Positions 46,026 to 54,687 of a DNA stretch of 61,110 nucleotides are shown here, one piece after another. The notes below the pieces were generated by a model, which was not told where the DNA came from, ran no database searches, and saw only the letters and a list, made by a program, of their open reading frames with translations. Position 1 is the stretch's first letter, and each line of letters opens with the position of its first letter. Origin of the DNA: Paenibacillus campinasensis (GTDB taxonomy: Bacteria > Bacillota > Bacilli > Paenibacillales > Paenibacillaceae); assembly GCF_002272015.1 (NCBI RefSeq), contig NZ_NPBY01000014.1:1-61110 (forward strand), in the 5' to 3' direction. The position numbers and the translations under genes were made by a program.

Positions 46026-47219
46026 ATGACAAGCAGGTCATTGGCTTCTTTTTTAACAGAAAATCTGGAGGCGCTCAAGGCAAACGGGCTGTACAATACG
46101 ATTCAATCATTAGAGGGGCCGAACGGGCCGGTGATCACGATTGATGGGCGGGAGTTGGTCAATCTATCATCCAACAACTATCTCGGATTGGCGAACGATG
46201 ACCGGCTGAAGCAGGCGGCAATTCGCGCCACCGAGCAGTACGGAGCCGGCAGCGGTGCGGTTCGCACTATCAATGGTACGCTTCTGCTGCATGTGGAGCT
46301 GGAGGAGAAGCTGGCGAAATTTAAAGGCACGGAGGCCGTGCTTTCGTATCAATCGGGGTTTAACTGCAACATGGCTGCCATATCGGCGGTGATGGGGCCG
46401 CAGGATGCGATTTTGTCCGATGAGCTTAACCATGCTTCGATTATCGATGGCTGCCGTCTGTCGAGAGCCAAAGTCATCCGTTACAGCCACTCGGATATGG
46501 AGGATTTGCGGAATAAAGCGAAGGAAGCTAGAGCTTCCGGTCAGTATGACAAAATAATGGTGATTACCGACGGGGTATTCTCCATGGATGGCGATATTGC
46601 CAAGCTGCCGGAAATCGTCGATATTGCGGAACAATTCGATCTCATAACTTACGTGGATGACGCGCATGGCTCCGGCGTGCTGGGAGGCGGGGCAGGCACG
46701 GTGAAGCATTTTGGCCTGTCACACATAATCGATTTTCAGATCGGCACCTTGTCCAAGGCGGTGGGCGTTGTTGGCGGTTATGTAGCCGGTTCCCGGGAGC
46801 TGATTGACTGGTTAAAGGTGCGGAGCAGACCGTTCCTGTTCTCAACAGCGCTTCCACCGGGAGCGGTAGCGGCTTGCATTGCGGCCATCGACATTTTGCA
46901 CAGCAGTCAAGAATTGCAATCCAAGCTGTGGGACAATGCCCGCTACTTGCAGGAGGGACTTAAGAAGCTCGGATTCTCAGTCGGTGCTACCGAGACGCCG
47001 ATTACGCCATGCATAATCGGAGACGAAGCGGCTACGCAAACATTCAGCCAACGGCTGTATGAAGAGGGCGTGTATGCTAAAGCGATTGTGTTCCCGACCG
47101 TTCCAAAGGGGACTGGACGCGTTCGCAACATGCCGACCGCCATCCATACCCGTGACATGCTGGATCAGGCGCTGGATGCCTATGAGCGAATCGGGCGCGA
47201 GCTCGGATTGATTCATTAA
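46026..47219 (+). CDS. kbl: Glycine C-acetyltransferase (2-amino-3-ketobutyrate CoA ligase)
   Basis: The 397-residue class II PLP enzyme has SSNNYLGLA near residue 48, the [11 protein letters not shown] loop, [21 protein letters not shown] and PLP Lys244 in [13 protein letters not shown]. It cleaves 2-amino-3-oxobutanoate with CoA to glycine and acetyl-CoA. The ATG at 46026 has GGAGGG seven bases upstream; the ATG six bases earlier is too close. The following gene encodes threonine dehydrogenase, which supplies the substrate. Confidence 0.94.
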   Translation: MTSRSLASFLTENLEALKANGLYNTIQSLEGPNGPVITIDGRELVNLSSNNYLGLANDDRLKQAAIRATEQYGAGSGAVRTINGTLLLHVELEEKLAKFKGTEAVLSYQSGFNCNMAAISAVMGPQDAILSDELNHASIIDGCRLSRAKVIRYSHSDMEDLRNKAKEARASGQYDKIMVITDGVFSMDGDIAKLPEIVDIAEQFDLITYVDDAHGSGVLGGGAGTVKHFGLSHIIDFQIGTLSKAVGVVGGYVAGSRELIDWLKVRSRPFLFSTALPPGAVAACIAAIDILHSSQELQSKLWDNARYLQEGLKKLGFSVGATETPITPCIIGDEAATQTFSQRLYEEGVYAKAIVFPTVPKGTGRVRNMPTAIHTRDMLDQALDAYERIGRELGLIH

Positions 47220-47234
47220 AGGAGGTTATCGGGG

Positions 47235-48203
47235 ATGAAAAGAATTATGGTCACCGGGGCGCTGGGCCAGATTGGATCTGACCTGGTAACCGTCCTCCGG
47301 CAAAGCTATGGTACGGACGCGGTGCTGGCCACCGATATTCGGCTGACAGATCATGAGGTGGCCAAGTCCGGCCCGTTTCAGGTGCTGGACGTGACTGACG
47401 GGGCTGCGTTCTACCAGGCGGCACACGATTTTCGCGCCGATGCGATCATCCATTTGGCTGCACTGCTCTCCGCGAAAGCGGAGGCGGATCCGATTCTGGC
47501 TTGGCAGCTCAACATGGGCGGATTGCTGAACGGACTGGAGACGGCGCGTACGCTGGCCAGCCAGTTCTTCACGCCAAGCTCCATCGCTGCATTCGGCGCG
47601 ACCACGCCGCGACAGGGTACGCCGCAGGACACACTTCAGCGACCAGCAACGATATACGGCGTGAGCAAGGTGTCGGGGGAGCTGCTGTGCGACTATTATT
47701 TTCATAAATACGGGGTGGACACCCGCGGTCTGCGTTTTCCGGGCTTGATCTCTCATTCGGCGCCGCCTGGGGGAGGAACGACCGATTATGCGGTCGACAT
47801 GTATTGGTCTGCGGTTCATAGTGGAAGCTACGCAAGTTATATTGCGCAGGGAACATACCTCGATATGATGTATATGCCGGATGCGATCCGGGCGATTATT
47901 CAGCTGATGGAGGCCGACGGCTCCAAGCTGAAGCATCGCAACGCTTTTAACGTGACCGCGATGAGCGTTGATCCAGAGGCGATTGCGGCAAGCATTCGCA
48001 GGCATGTGCCGGAGTTTGTGCTGCGATATGAGATTGATCCGGTGCGGCAACGGATCGCCGAGGAATGGCCGGACTCGATTGACACGTCTTCGGCGCGCGA
48101 AGAATGGGGCTTTGATGTACAATATGATTTGGATCGTATGACGGACGATATGATATCCAAATTGACACAGAAGCTCCGGGAAGACCGCGCCAAGATTGGC
48201 TGA
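47235..48203 (+). CDS. tdh: L-threonine 3-dehydrogenase, SDR/epimerase type
   Basis: The 322-residue protein has a Rossmann TGALGQIGSD near residue 7, IIHLAALLSA near 75, the catalytic YGVSK (Tyr-x-x-x-Lys) near 140 and RFPGLISHSAPPGGGTTDYA, typical of SDR-type threonine dehydrogenases rather than the zinc type. It oxidises threonine to 2-amino-3-oxobutanoate with NAD. It follows kbl by 15 bases with AAAGGAGG upstream. Confidence 0.94.
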   Translation: MKRIMVTGALGQIGSDLVTVLRQSYGTDAVLATDIRLTDHEVAKSGPFQVLDVTDGAAFYQAAHDFRADAIIHLAALLSAKAEADPILAWQLNMGGLLNGLETARTLASQFFTPSSIAAFGATTPRQGTPQDTLQRPATIYGVSKVSGELLCDYYFHKYGVDTRGLRFPGLISHSAPPGGGTTDYAVDMYWSAVHSGSYASYIAQGTYLDMMYMPDAIRAIIQLMEADGSKLKHRNAFNVTAMSVDPEAIAASIRRHVPEFVLRYEIDPVRQRIAEEWPDSIDTSSAREEWGFDVQYDLDRMTDDMISKLTQKLREDRAKIG

Positions 48204-48239
48204 TTCGCCGGATGTCATTGAAGGAGGGCAATAATTCGA

Positions 48240-48809
48240 TTGGAAGCAATTCATAAGAAGGTAGGCAGAAATCTGCAGGCGATTCGGAAATCACGGGGGC
48301 TGAGCCTGGATAATGTGGCTGAACTGACAGGGGTAAGCAAGGCGATGCTCGGTCAGATTGAACGTGGGGACTCGAACCCGACCATTTCCGTCCTGTGGCG
48401 CATTGTGAACGGACTGAGCATATCCTTTACGACGCTGATTGAAGAGGTGAAGCCGGAGGTTACGGTCGTATCGCCGGATGAATCGGAGCCTTTCATGGAG
48501 GCTGATGGCGCATACCGGGTGCATCCTCTGTTCTCCTACAATTTGCGCACCAAATTCGAATCCTACATGGTTGTGATGGACCCGGGCTGCGACTATGGCT
48601 CTGAGGCGCATAATGACGGGGTCGAGGAATATATTTTTGTCCATGAAGGCGAATTGGAACTGTGGTGTGACGATGAGAGCTACCGGGTGCCAGCGGGATG
48701 CTCCCTGCATTTCTCGGCGAACCGGCCGCATCGCTACCGCAACCCCGGGACGGATACGGCCAAGTTTTACACCATTATTTTTTATGCGGATGCCGCAGCA
48801 CGGGGATAG
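48240..48809 (+). CDS. XRE-family regulator with C-terminal cupin
   Basis: The 189-residue protein has an HTH at about residues 10-65 (LDNVAELTGVSKAMLGQIERG) and a cupin at about 105-185 (EEYIFVHEGELELW, and HFSANRPHRY). The layout matches amino-acid-responsive regulators such as SinR-like/PuuR-type proteins. It starts at TTG with AGGAGG 12 bases upstream. As the third gene of the kbl-tdh operon it may sense threonine or glycine; this is inferred from position. Confidence 0.88.
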   Translation: MEAIHKKVGRNLQAIRKSRGLSLDNVAELTGVSKAMLGQIERGDSNPTISVLWRIVNGLSISFTTLIEEVKPEVTVVSPDESEPFMEADGAYRVHPLFSYNLRTKFESYMVVMDPGCDYGSEAHNDGVEEYIFVHEGELELWCDDESYRVPAGCSLHFSANRPHRYRNPGTDTAKFYTIIFYADAAARG

Positions 48810-48823
48810 TGGGCTTTCAAGAG

Positions 48824-48872
48824 AGGTTGTCTCAACAGTCATCGTAGATGACGAAGAGACAGCCTTTTTTTA
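48824..48872 (+). terminator. Terminator of the kbl-tdh-regulator operon
   Basis: AGGTTGTCTC pairs with GAGACAGCCT (one G-U), with an inner TCATCG/TGACGA-like pairing, followed by TTTTTT. Confidence 0.88.
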
Positions 48873-48970
48873 TTTGCCGATAGTTGTACGACAATTCATC
48901 CCAATCACCTTATGTTATTTCTGCTCCCTCTGAACAAGACCAACCACGCCCCTTGCGAAACCGGCGTGCT

Positions 48971-48986
48971 GTGGTTCTAGTGGTTC
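48971..48986 (+). promoter_or_regulatory. Possible MocR operator
   Basis: GTGGTTC is repeated directly with a 9-base period (48971-48977, 48980-48986). It lies 42 bases before the MocR start; CCAACCAC upstream could be an inverse half-site. Weak call based on the direct-repeat preference of this family. Confidence 0.35.
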
Positions 48987-49027
48987 AGTTCATTTTGTGC
49001 CATCATAGTAATCAAGGGGGTTATGGG

Positions 49028-50491
49028 ATGTATTCCGATTTCAAGCTGGCGTCTGATCGCCCGGCATATATACAGGTCAAGGATTATATGAAGCGGCTGA
49101 TGATGACCGGAGCCATTCAAGGTGACCAGAAGCTGCCGTCCACGCGCGAGTTGAGCGCGCTGTTGCATGTGAGCCGCAATACGGTACTGAGCGCCTACGC
49201 TGATCTGGAGGATGAAGGGTATATTTATGCGGTCAAGGGCCGAGGGCATTTTGCGGTTCCGTCCTCCAGGGACAGTGAGGCGAAGCCGCAAGGCGGGCAG
49301 CTGGATTGGGGAGCCAGGCTGAATGATTACGCCAGACTTGCGGAGGCCCATGACCTGATGAAGCACGGCATACGAGCACCTAAAGGCGCCATAATGTTCA
49401 CAAGCATCGCGCCTGACGAGAAGCTGTTTGATCTGCCGAATGTGAGACGCGCGTTTCTGGACCGGATGGCGATGGAGGGCGAGGTTCTGCTCAATTATGG
49501 CTATGCCAAGGGCTACAAGCCGCTCATCGAATATCTTGCTGCTTACATGGAGAATAAGGGCGTTGACATGGAGGGGAAGGATCTGCTCATTACGAGCGGT
49601 TTTACCGAAGGATTGAACCTGGTCTTATCGGTCCTGAACAAGGAATCCGGGCGTATTCTGTGTGAAAATCCGACCCATCATACGGCGATTAAAAATTTCA
49701 AAATGCACGGCTATGACATTGCCGGCGTAGATATGGAGCCGGACGGCATCAGCCTGGAGAAGCTGGAGCTTGCGTTGTCGCAAGGGAGCTACGATGCAGC
49801 CTATCTCGTGCCTTCCTATCACAATCCGACCGGAATCGTCATGTCCCAGCAGAAGAGGCTGGAGGCGCTGCGCCTGCTTGGCAAGGCTCAAATTCCGGTC
49901 ATTGAAGACGGATTTAACGAGGAACTGCGATACTCGGGGGCGCATATTGCTCCGCTGGCCGCTTGTGTGGGAGAGGGTAATAACAGCCTGATTTATTTAG
50001 GCAGTTTCTCGAAGATTTTATTTCCCGGAATCCGGGTGGGGTGGGTGCTTGCAGACCGGACGCTGATCGACGTTCTGGAGAGCGTGAAGCGGGCGCGCAG
50101 CATCCATACCTCGACGCTGGATCAATCGCTGCTATATCAATATTTGTACAATGGCAATTTCGAAAAATATTTAAAGCGCGTGAAGGCGGTATATAAGCGG
50201 AAATACGAGCTGGCCACCCAATGCTGCGAAGCATCGATTCCGATGAAGCGCTTGTCGGGGGACGGCGGACTGCATCTGTTTGTAGAATTTGATCCGGGAT
50301 TTCGGACACGGGAACTGCTAGAGGTCTGCTCCGCCCAAGGGGTTGTTTTCACGCCGGGTGACATCTTCTTCACGGACGGAGGCGGCCACCATACGCTGCG
50401 GCTTGGCTTCTCGCGGGTAAGCGAAGACGATATTGTCAAAGGCATTCGCATCATTGGCGAGGCCGCAAAAGGCATGCTGCAGCAACCGTAG
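49028..50491 (+). CDS. MocR-family (GntR + aminotransferase) regulator, DdlR-like by context
   Basis: The 487-residue protein has a GntR winged helix (about 10-75, LPSTRELSALLHVSRNTVLSAYADL) and a fold-type I aminotransferase domain (about 110-480) with PLP Lys329 (GSFSKILFPGIRVGW). MocR regulators bind PLP and sense amines or amino acids. The start is placed at 49028 after AAGGGGG. It lies directly before ddl; MocR regulators that activate ddl are known in Brevibacillus and clostridia, which suggests the same role here. Confidence 0.9.
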   Translation: MYSDFKLASDRPAYIQVKDYMKRLMMTGAIQGDQKLPSTRELSALLHVSRNTVLSAYADLEDEGYIYAVKGRGHFAVPSSRDSEAKPQGGQLDWGARLNDYARLAEAHDLMKHGIRAPKGAIMFTSIAPDEKLFDLPNVRRAFLDRMAMEGEVLLNYGYAKGYKPLIEYLAAYMENKGVDMEGKDLLITSGFTEGLNLVLSVLNKESGRILCENPTHHTAIKNFKMHGYDIAGVDMEPDGISLEKLELALSQGSYDAAYLVPSYHNPTGIVMSQQKRLEALRLLGKAQIPVIEDGFNEELRYSGAHIAPLAACVGEGNNSLIYLGSFSKILFPGIRVGWVLADRTLIDVLESVKRARSIHTSTLDQSLLYQYLYNGNFEKYLKRVKAVYKRKYELATQCCEASIPMKRLSGDGGLHLFVEFDPGFRTRELLEVCSAQGVVFTPGDIFFTDGGGHHTLRLGFSRVSEDDIVKGIRIIGEAAKGMLQQP

Positions 50492-50546
50492 GTTCTGGAT
50501 AGAGCATCACAGAAACATCGAAGAAGATCTGTAGGAGGGAGAAGGC

Positions 50547-51479
50547 ATGATGAAGGTTGGTGTTGTGATGGGAGGCGTATCCTCCGAGCGAGAGGTATCC
50601 CTGCTCACCGGCAAGGAGATGATGGCACATCTGGATCCTGGCCGGTACGAGGTGCGCGCGATTGAAATCAGCCATAAAAGCGATCTGATCGAGAAGGCGG
50701 CGGAGATCGATATGGCGCTGCTTGCGCTTCATGGCAGTTACGGCGAGGATGGAACGGTACAGGGGACACTGGAGACGATGGGCATTCCGTACACGGGCAG
50801 CGGTGTCCTGGCCAGCAGCATATGTATGGATAAGGATGTCAGTAAAAGGCTGATTCGCAGTGAAGAATTGCCGACACCGGACTGGGTGACGGTATCCGGC
50901 CTGGCAGATTTGGAAGGAGCAGACGTGCAGCGGCTCGGATTTCCGATTGTAGTCAAACCGAATCGGGGCGGTTCCAGCATCGGGATCCGGATCGTGCATT
51001 CGGCCGACGACCTGACTTCTGCTGTGAAAGAAGCGCTAGAGTGGGACCGCACGATCATGTTGGAGCGGTATATCGACGGTCAGGAAATCACCTGTTCGAT
51101 TCTGAACGGCGAGCTGCTTCCGGTGCTGTCCATCAAGCCGCATGCTGATTTTTTTGATTACAAGTCCAAATATGAAGAAGGCGAGGCCGAGGAAACGGTG
51201 GCTGTACTTCCGGCGCCAGTGCGGGAGCAGGTCGAAGCTGCTGCTCTGCAGTGCTATCATGCTTTAAAATGCAGTGTGTATGCCAGGGTAGACATGATGC
51301 TGAAGGATGATAACCTCTATATTCTGGAGGTCAACACCCTTCCCGGACTGACCAAGAACAGCCTGCTTCCCAAAAGCGCAGCGGCAGCAGGCATATCCTT
51401 TAGCAGGCTGCTCGACATCATCATCGAATCTTCGCTTCGCGAGCGGCTAGGGGAAGAAGGCAAGGGGCCATGGATATGA
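50547..51479 (+). CDS. ddl: D-alanine--D-alanine ligase
   Basis: The 310-residue ATP-grasp enzyme has VVMGGVSSEREVS at the N-terminus, LALHGSYGEDGTVQG near 60, the ATP-binding VVKPNRGGSSIG near 140 and LEVNTLPGLTKNSLLPK at the metal site. It joins two D-alanines for peptidoglycan precursors. It is preceded by GGAGGGAG and overlaps the aminotransferase start as ATGA. Confidence 0.95.
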   Translation: MMKVGVVMGGVSSEREVSLLTGKEMMAHLDPGRYEVRAIEISHKSDLIEKAAEIDMALLALHGSYGEDGTVQGTLETMGIPYTGSGVLASSICMDKDVSKRLIRSEELPTPDWVTVSGLADLEGADVQRLGFPIVVKPNRGGSSIGIRIVHSADDLTSAVKEALEWDRTIMLERYIDGQEITCSILNGELLPVLSIKPHADFFDYKSKYEEGEAEETVAVLPAPVREQVEAAALQCYHALKCSVYARVDMMLKDDNLYILEVNTLPGLTKNSLLPKSAAAAGISFSRLLDIIIESSLRERLGEEGKGPWI

Positions 51480-52723
51480 ATCCCATCAGCAGCCGGATAT
51501 CACCCGTTGTGCAGTCGATTCCGCCATCGGGGATCAGGCAGTTCTTCAATGTGGTGGAGGGTGACAAGGACATCATCTCCCTTGGGGTAGGAGAGCCGGA
51601 CTTCTCAACGCCGAAGTGTGCAATCGATGCGGTGAAACGCAGCCTGGAGCAGGGGCAGACGATGTACACGCCAAACGAAGGCATGTCAGACCTGCGGGAG
51701 GCGATCGCCGAGTACATGCATGCCAGCTTCGGAATACGCTATGAACCGTCACGGGAGGTGCTGGTGACGGTAGGAGGCAGCGAGGCGATTGATCTTGCGC
51801 TGCGAGCGATCTTGTCACCGGGTGATGAGGTGATCGTACCGGTGCCGGGGTATATCGCATACGCTCCCTTGATCCGCTTAAATGGCGGCACCCCGGTCGA
51901 GCTTGAGCTGGCAGAGAAGGATCAGTTCAAGCTGACGGCAGAAGCGCTCAGGCAGGCTATTACACCGCAGACAAAAGCGATCATGGTTAATTATCCGAGT
52001 AATCCGACCGGAGCAATTATGACGCATGAGGATTGGCTCCCGATTGCTCGTCTTGCTGTACAGCATAATCTGATCATTCTATCGGACGAAATCTATGCGG
52101 AGCTGACGTACGAAGGCAAGCATGTCAGCATTGCTTCACTGCCAGGCATGCGGGAGCGAACCGTCGTGATCAGCGGCTTCTCGAAAGCCTATGCCATGAC
52201 CGGCTGGCGGGTCGGATACGTCTGCGGGGACAGGGCGCTTATCGCGGCCATGACGAAGATTCATCAATATACCGCCCTCTGCGCCCCCCGCGTGGGGCAA
52301 GCGGCCGCGCTGGAATGCCTTCGCAGCGGGCAGGCAGACAAAGAGGAGATGAAACGGGCATTCAATGAGCGAAGACGGATGTTTGCAGCGGCGCTTAACG
52401 ACATCGGCCTGTCGTGCCGCCAGCCGCAGGGCGCCTTCTATCTGTTTCCTTCCATAGCAGGAACCGGGCTGAGCTCCCAGGTGTTCGCCGAGCGTTTGCT
52501 TGTGGAAGCGAAAGTTGCGGTCGTGCCAGGGCATGTGTTCGGTGCCGGTGGAGAAGGCTTCATCCGCTGCTCCTACGCGGCTTCAAGCGTACAACTGGCC
52601 GAGGCCGTAGAGCGAATAGATCGCTGGCTGAAGCAGACGGGTCTGGTCTACAAAATTCGTGACAGCTTGCGGTATTCCGTAGCGGTAATGCCCTCGAGCC
52701 TGCGAAAGATACGGCTGAAATAA
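51476..52723 (+). CDS. Class I/II aminotransferase (PatA-like)
   Basis: The 415-residue fold-type I PLP enzyme has LGVGEPDFSTP near residue 38, VGGSEAIDLALRA near 100, YPSNPTGA near 170, Asp in ILSDEIYAEL and PLP Lys237 (SGFSKAYAMTGWRVGY). It resembles B. subtilis PatA, linked to diaminopimelate or aromatic transamination. The start at 51476 shares ATGA with the ddl stop. The normal domain ends near residue 388; the last ~28 residues read antisense through the end of the AraC gene. Confidence 0.9.
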   Translation: MNPISSRISPVVQSIPPSGIRQFFNVVEGDKDIISLGVGEPDFSTPKCAIDAVKRSLEQGQTMYTPNEGMSDLREAIAEYMHASFGIRYEPSREVLVTVGGSEAIDLALRAILSPGDEVIVPVPGYIAYAPLIRLNGGTPVELELAEKDQFKLTAEALRQAITPQTKAIMVNYPSNPTGAIMTHEDWLPIARLAVQHNLIILSDEIYAELTYEGKHVSIASLPGMRERTVVISGFSKAYAMTGWRVGYVCGDRALIAAMTKIHQYTALCAPRVGQAAALECLRSGQADKEEMKRAFNERRRMFAAALNDIGLSCRQPQGAFYLFPSIAGTGLSSQVFAERLLVEAKVAVVPGHVFGAGGEGFIRCSYAASSVQLAEAVERIDRWLKQTGLVYKIRDSLRYSVAVMPSSLRKIRLK

Positions 52724-53556
52724 TGGATATCGGCGTAGCCGACATGGGCACCTACCATCTCGATTGACAGATCGGATTCCCGCAGCAGCCTTCTGGCTTC
52801 CCTGTGGCGGATGGACTGGACATATTCGCTCGGCGGCATCCCCGTCAACTGCTTAAACAGCTTGGCTGCATGATCAAGGCTCAGCATGAGTCGTTCCGCA
52901 ATCACTTTATTGCTCCAGTCTTCGGCTGGAGCTTGTTCCATTTGGGCTATCAATTCATATAGTTTGGCGTCGTGCGGCGATGAATCTGCGAGTGTGCGTG
53001 CGGGACGAGAGCGAAGCAGCTGAATAAGAATGTCCAGCATCAGGCCTTTGCATACCAGCTCATAGCCGGCAGGACGCAGCGTGAATTCATCTACAACGCG
53101 CTCCATCATCTGTACGCAGGGAACCGGGGGGGTGTAGATGGTGCGGGATGAGAGCGGCGGAAGATGGTCCAAGACTCCCTCGCTGGCGAACTTCTCAGGT
53201 GCAAGCCTCGCTTCATTCACAATCATATCCGCTTCTGTCTGAATGTTCAGCTCATCGAAAAAGTCAAAATGAATGCCAAGAAACTTCGCATCCGGCCGTG
53301 ATACGACCTCATTCTGATGATACACCCCGGATGGCAGGAAGATAAGCTGCCCCGCCTCAATGGGATGACGCTGACCGTACATCGTCGTTACGGCTTCTCC
53401 CTGACATACATACAACAGCTCAAAATCATACAACCTCCGCGCAGGCAAAGCGCCGGTCGGCATCCGCTGAAACTGCGCATAATGAATGCTCGGTGACCAT
53501 GCCTTCGCGGGAGCCTGTCTTTTCCTAGGGTAATCCTGCTCCTGTGGTGGGTACAC
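52648..53556 (-). CDS. AraC-family regulator with cupin sensor
   Basis: The 302-residue protein has a cupin at about residues 35-110 (YDFELLYVCQGEAVTTMYG, AGQLIFLPSGVYHQNEV) and a C-terminal HTH pair (about 200-300, IAERLMLSLDHAAKLFKQL and VGAHVGYADIHYFSRIF). It is divergent from the isomerase-dehydrogenase pair that follows and is probably its activator. The 3' end overlaps the aminotransferase gene by 76 bases. GGAGGGAG precedes the start. Confidence 0.92.
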   Translation of the reverse strand: MYPPQEQDYPRKRQAPAKAWSPSIHYAQFQRMPTGALPARRLYDFELLYVCQGEAVTTMYGQRHPIEAGQLIFLPSGVYHQNEVVSRPDAKFLGIHFDFFDELNIQTEADMIVNEARLAPEKFASEGVLDHLPPLSSRTIYTPPVPCVQMMERVVDEFTLRPAGYELVCKGLMLDILIQLLRSRPARTLADSSPHDAKLYELIAQMEQAPAEDWSNKVIAERLMLSLDHAAKLFKQLTGMPPSEYVQSIRHREARRLLRESDLSIEMVGAHVGYADIHYFSRIFRRLEGITATEYRKLSRIL

Positions 53557-53763
53557 GCATCTCCCTCCTTTCTGTATGTCTCAAGTCATATTAAAATCAC
53601 GGAATTATCCAAATATTCGCTTTTCTATCTAAATCAATTATTGAATTAATTATTTAATATATAAGTAATTATTGCAACTCCAAGGACTTCATATCTCAAC
53701 GGATATGGACAAAACGGAGGCTGCTGAGTCTGTCTTTATCATGAAAATAAAGGAGGGCTTCAC
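53557..53763. promoter_or_regulatory. Divergent AT-rich control region
   Basis: Between the AraC gene and the isomerase operon. The stretch 53630-53675 is nearly all A/T, with nested AATTATT/AATAATT-type repeats and several TATA-like -10 candidates. No single promoter stands out. AAAGGAGGG (53750-53758) serves the isomerase gene. Confidence 0.45.
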
Positions 53764-54612
53764 ATGAGAAAAGGGATTAATATATGGTCGTTTCCCGAGC
53801 ATGCGTCCATTGCCGAATGCATTTCACTGGCCAAGAATGCGGGCTTTGAGGGGATTGAATTGTCGCTGAACAAGACAGGGGAGCTTGGACTTGAGGCAAC
53901 CGACAAGGAAGTTGCGGTTATTCAATCCGCGCTCAGGGAAGCAGAGCTGGACATTGCTGGGCTTGCGACCGGGCTGTACTGGGATTACTCCATGACGAGC
54001 GACGATCCGGCAATGCGGGAGAAGGCGGTGGATGTATGCAAGAAACAGCTGGAGCTTGCTTCTGCATTTGGCGTGGATGCGATTCTGGTTATTCCCGGCG
54101 CAGTGGGAGTAGATTTTATTCCGGGTGCGGCGGTCGTGGACTATGAATATGCGTATGAACGGGCTCAGGAGGCGATCGCGGGACTTGTACCTTTTGCCAA
54201 GAGTGCAGGGGTATCCCTAGCTATCGAAAATGTATGGAACAAGTTTCTGTTATCCCCGCTGGAGCTTCGCAGATTCATCGATGAAATCGGCTCCGAACTG
54301 GTCGGCTCCTATTTTGATGTAGGCAATGTTGTGCACAGCGGTTATCCAGAGCAGTGGATTCGAATTCTGGGCAAGCGGATTAAAAAGGTGCATTTCAAAG
54401 ATTACCGTAGACAGGCGGGCGGACTGCACGGCTTTGTTGATTTGCTTGCTGGCGATGTCAACTATCCGGAGGTCGTGAGTGCGCTCCGTTCCATCGGTTA
54501 TGACAACTACGTAACGGCCGAAATGATTCCAGGGTACACGCATTATGCTGAGCAAATCATTGTGAACACGTCCTTGGCGATGGATGTTATTCTGGGCCGA
54601 GCTCAAGGTTAA
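53764..54612 (+). CDS. Sugar isomerase/epimerase, xylose-isomerase-like TIM barrel
   Basis: The 282-residue barrel has metal ligands expected in this family: Glu in AIENVWN near 158, Asp in SYFDVGNV near 188, His in VHFKDYR near 212 and Glu in TAEMIPG near 258. Relatives include tagatose-3-epimerase and inositol-pathway isomerases. It is paired with the Gfo/Idh dehydrogenase downstream, suggesting oxidation and isomerisation of one sugar or polyol. The substrate is unknown. Confidence 0.9.
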   Translation: MRKGINIWSFPEHASIAECISLAKNAGFEGIELSLNKTGELGLEATDKEVAVIQSALREAELDIAGLATGLYWDYSMTSDDPAMREKAVDVCKKQLELASAFGVDAILVIPGAVGVDFIPGAAVVDYEYAYERAQEAIAGLVPFAKSAGVSLAIENVWNKFLLSPLELRRFIDEIGSELVGSYFDVGNVVHSGYPEQWIRILGKRIKKVHFKDYRRQAGGLHGFVDLLAGDVNYPEVVSALRSIGYDNYVTAEMIPGYTHYAEQIIVNTSLAMDVILGRAQG

Positions 54613-54632
54613 GGCGTAAGGTTTTACGATGG

Positions 54633-54667
54633 CAGATGACATTGACAGATGACATTGACAGATGACT
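54633..54667. repeat. 13-bp tandem repeat between two operon genes
   Basis: CAGATGACATTGA is repeated at 54633-54645 and 54646-54658, with a partial third copy. Confidence 0.85.
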
Positions 54668-54687
54668 TTAAAAAGGAGGGCTTCTGG

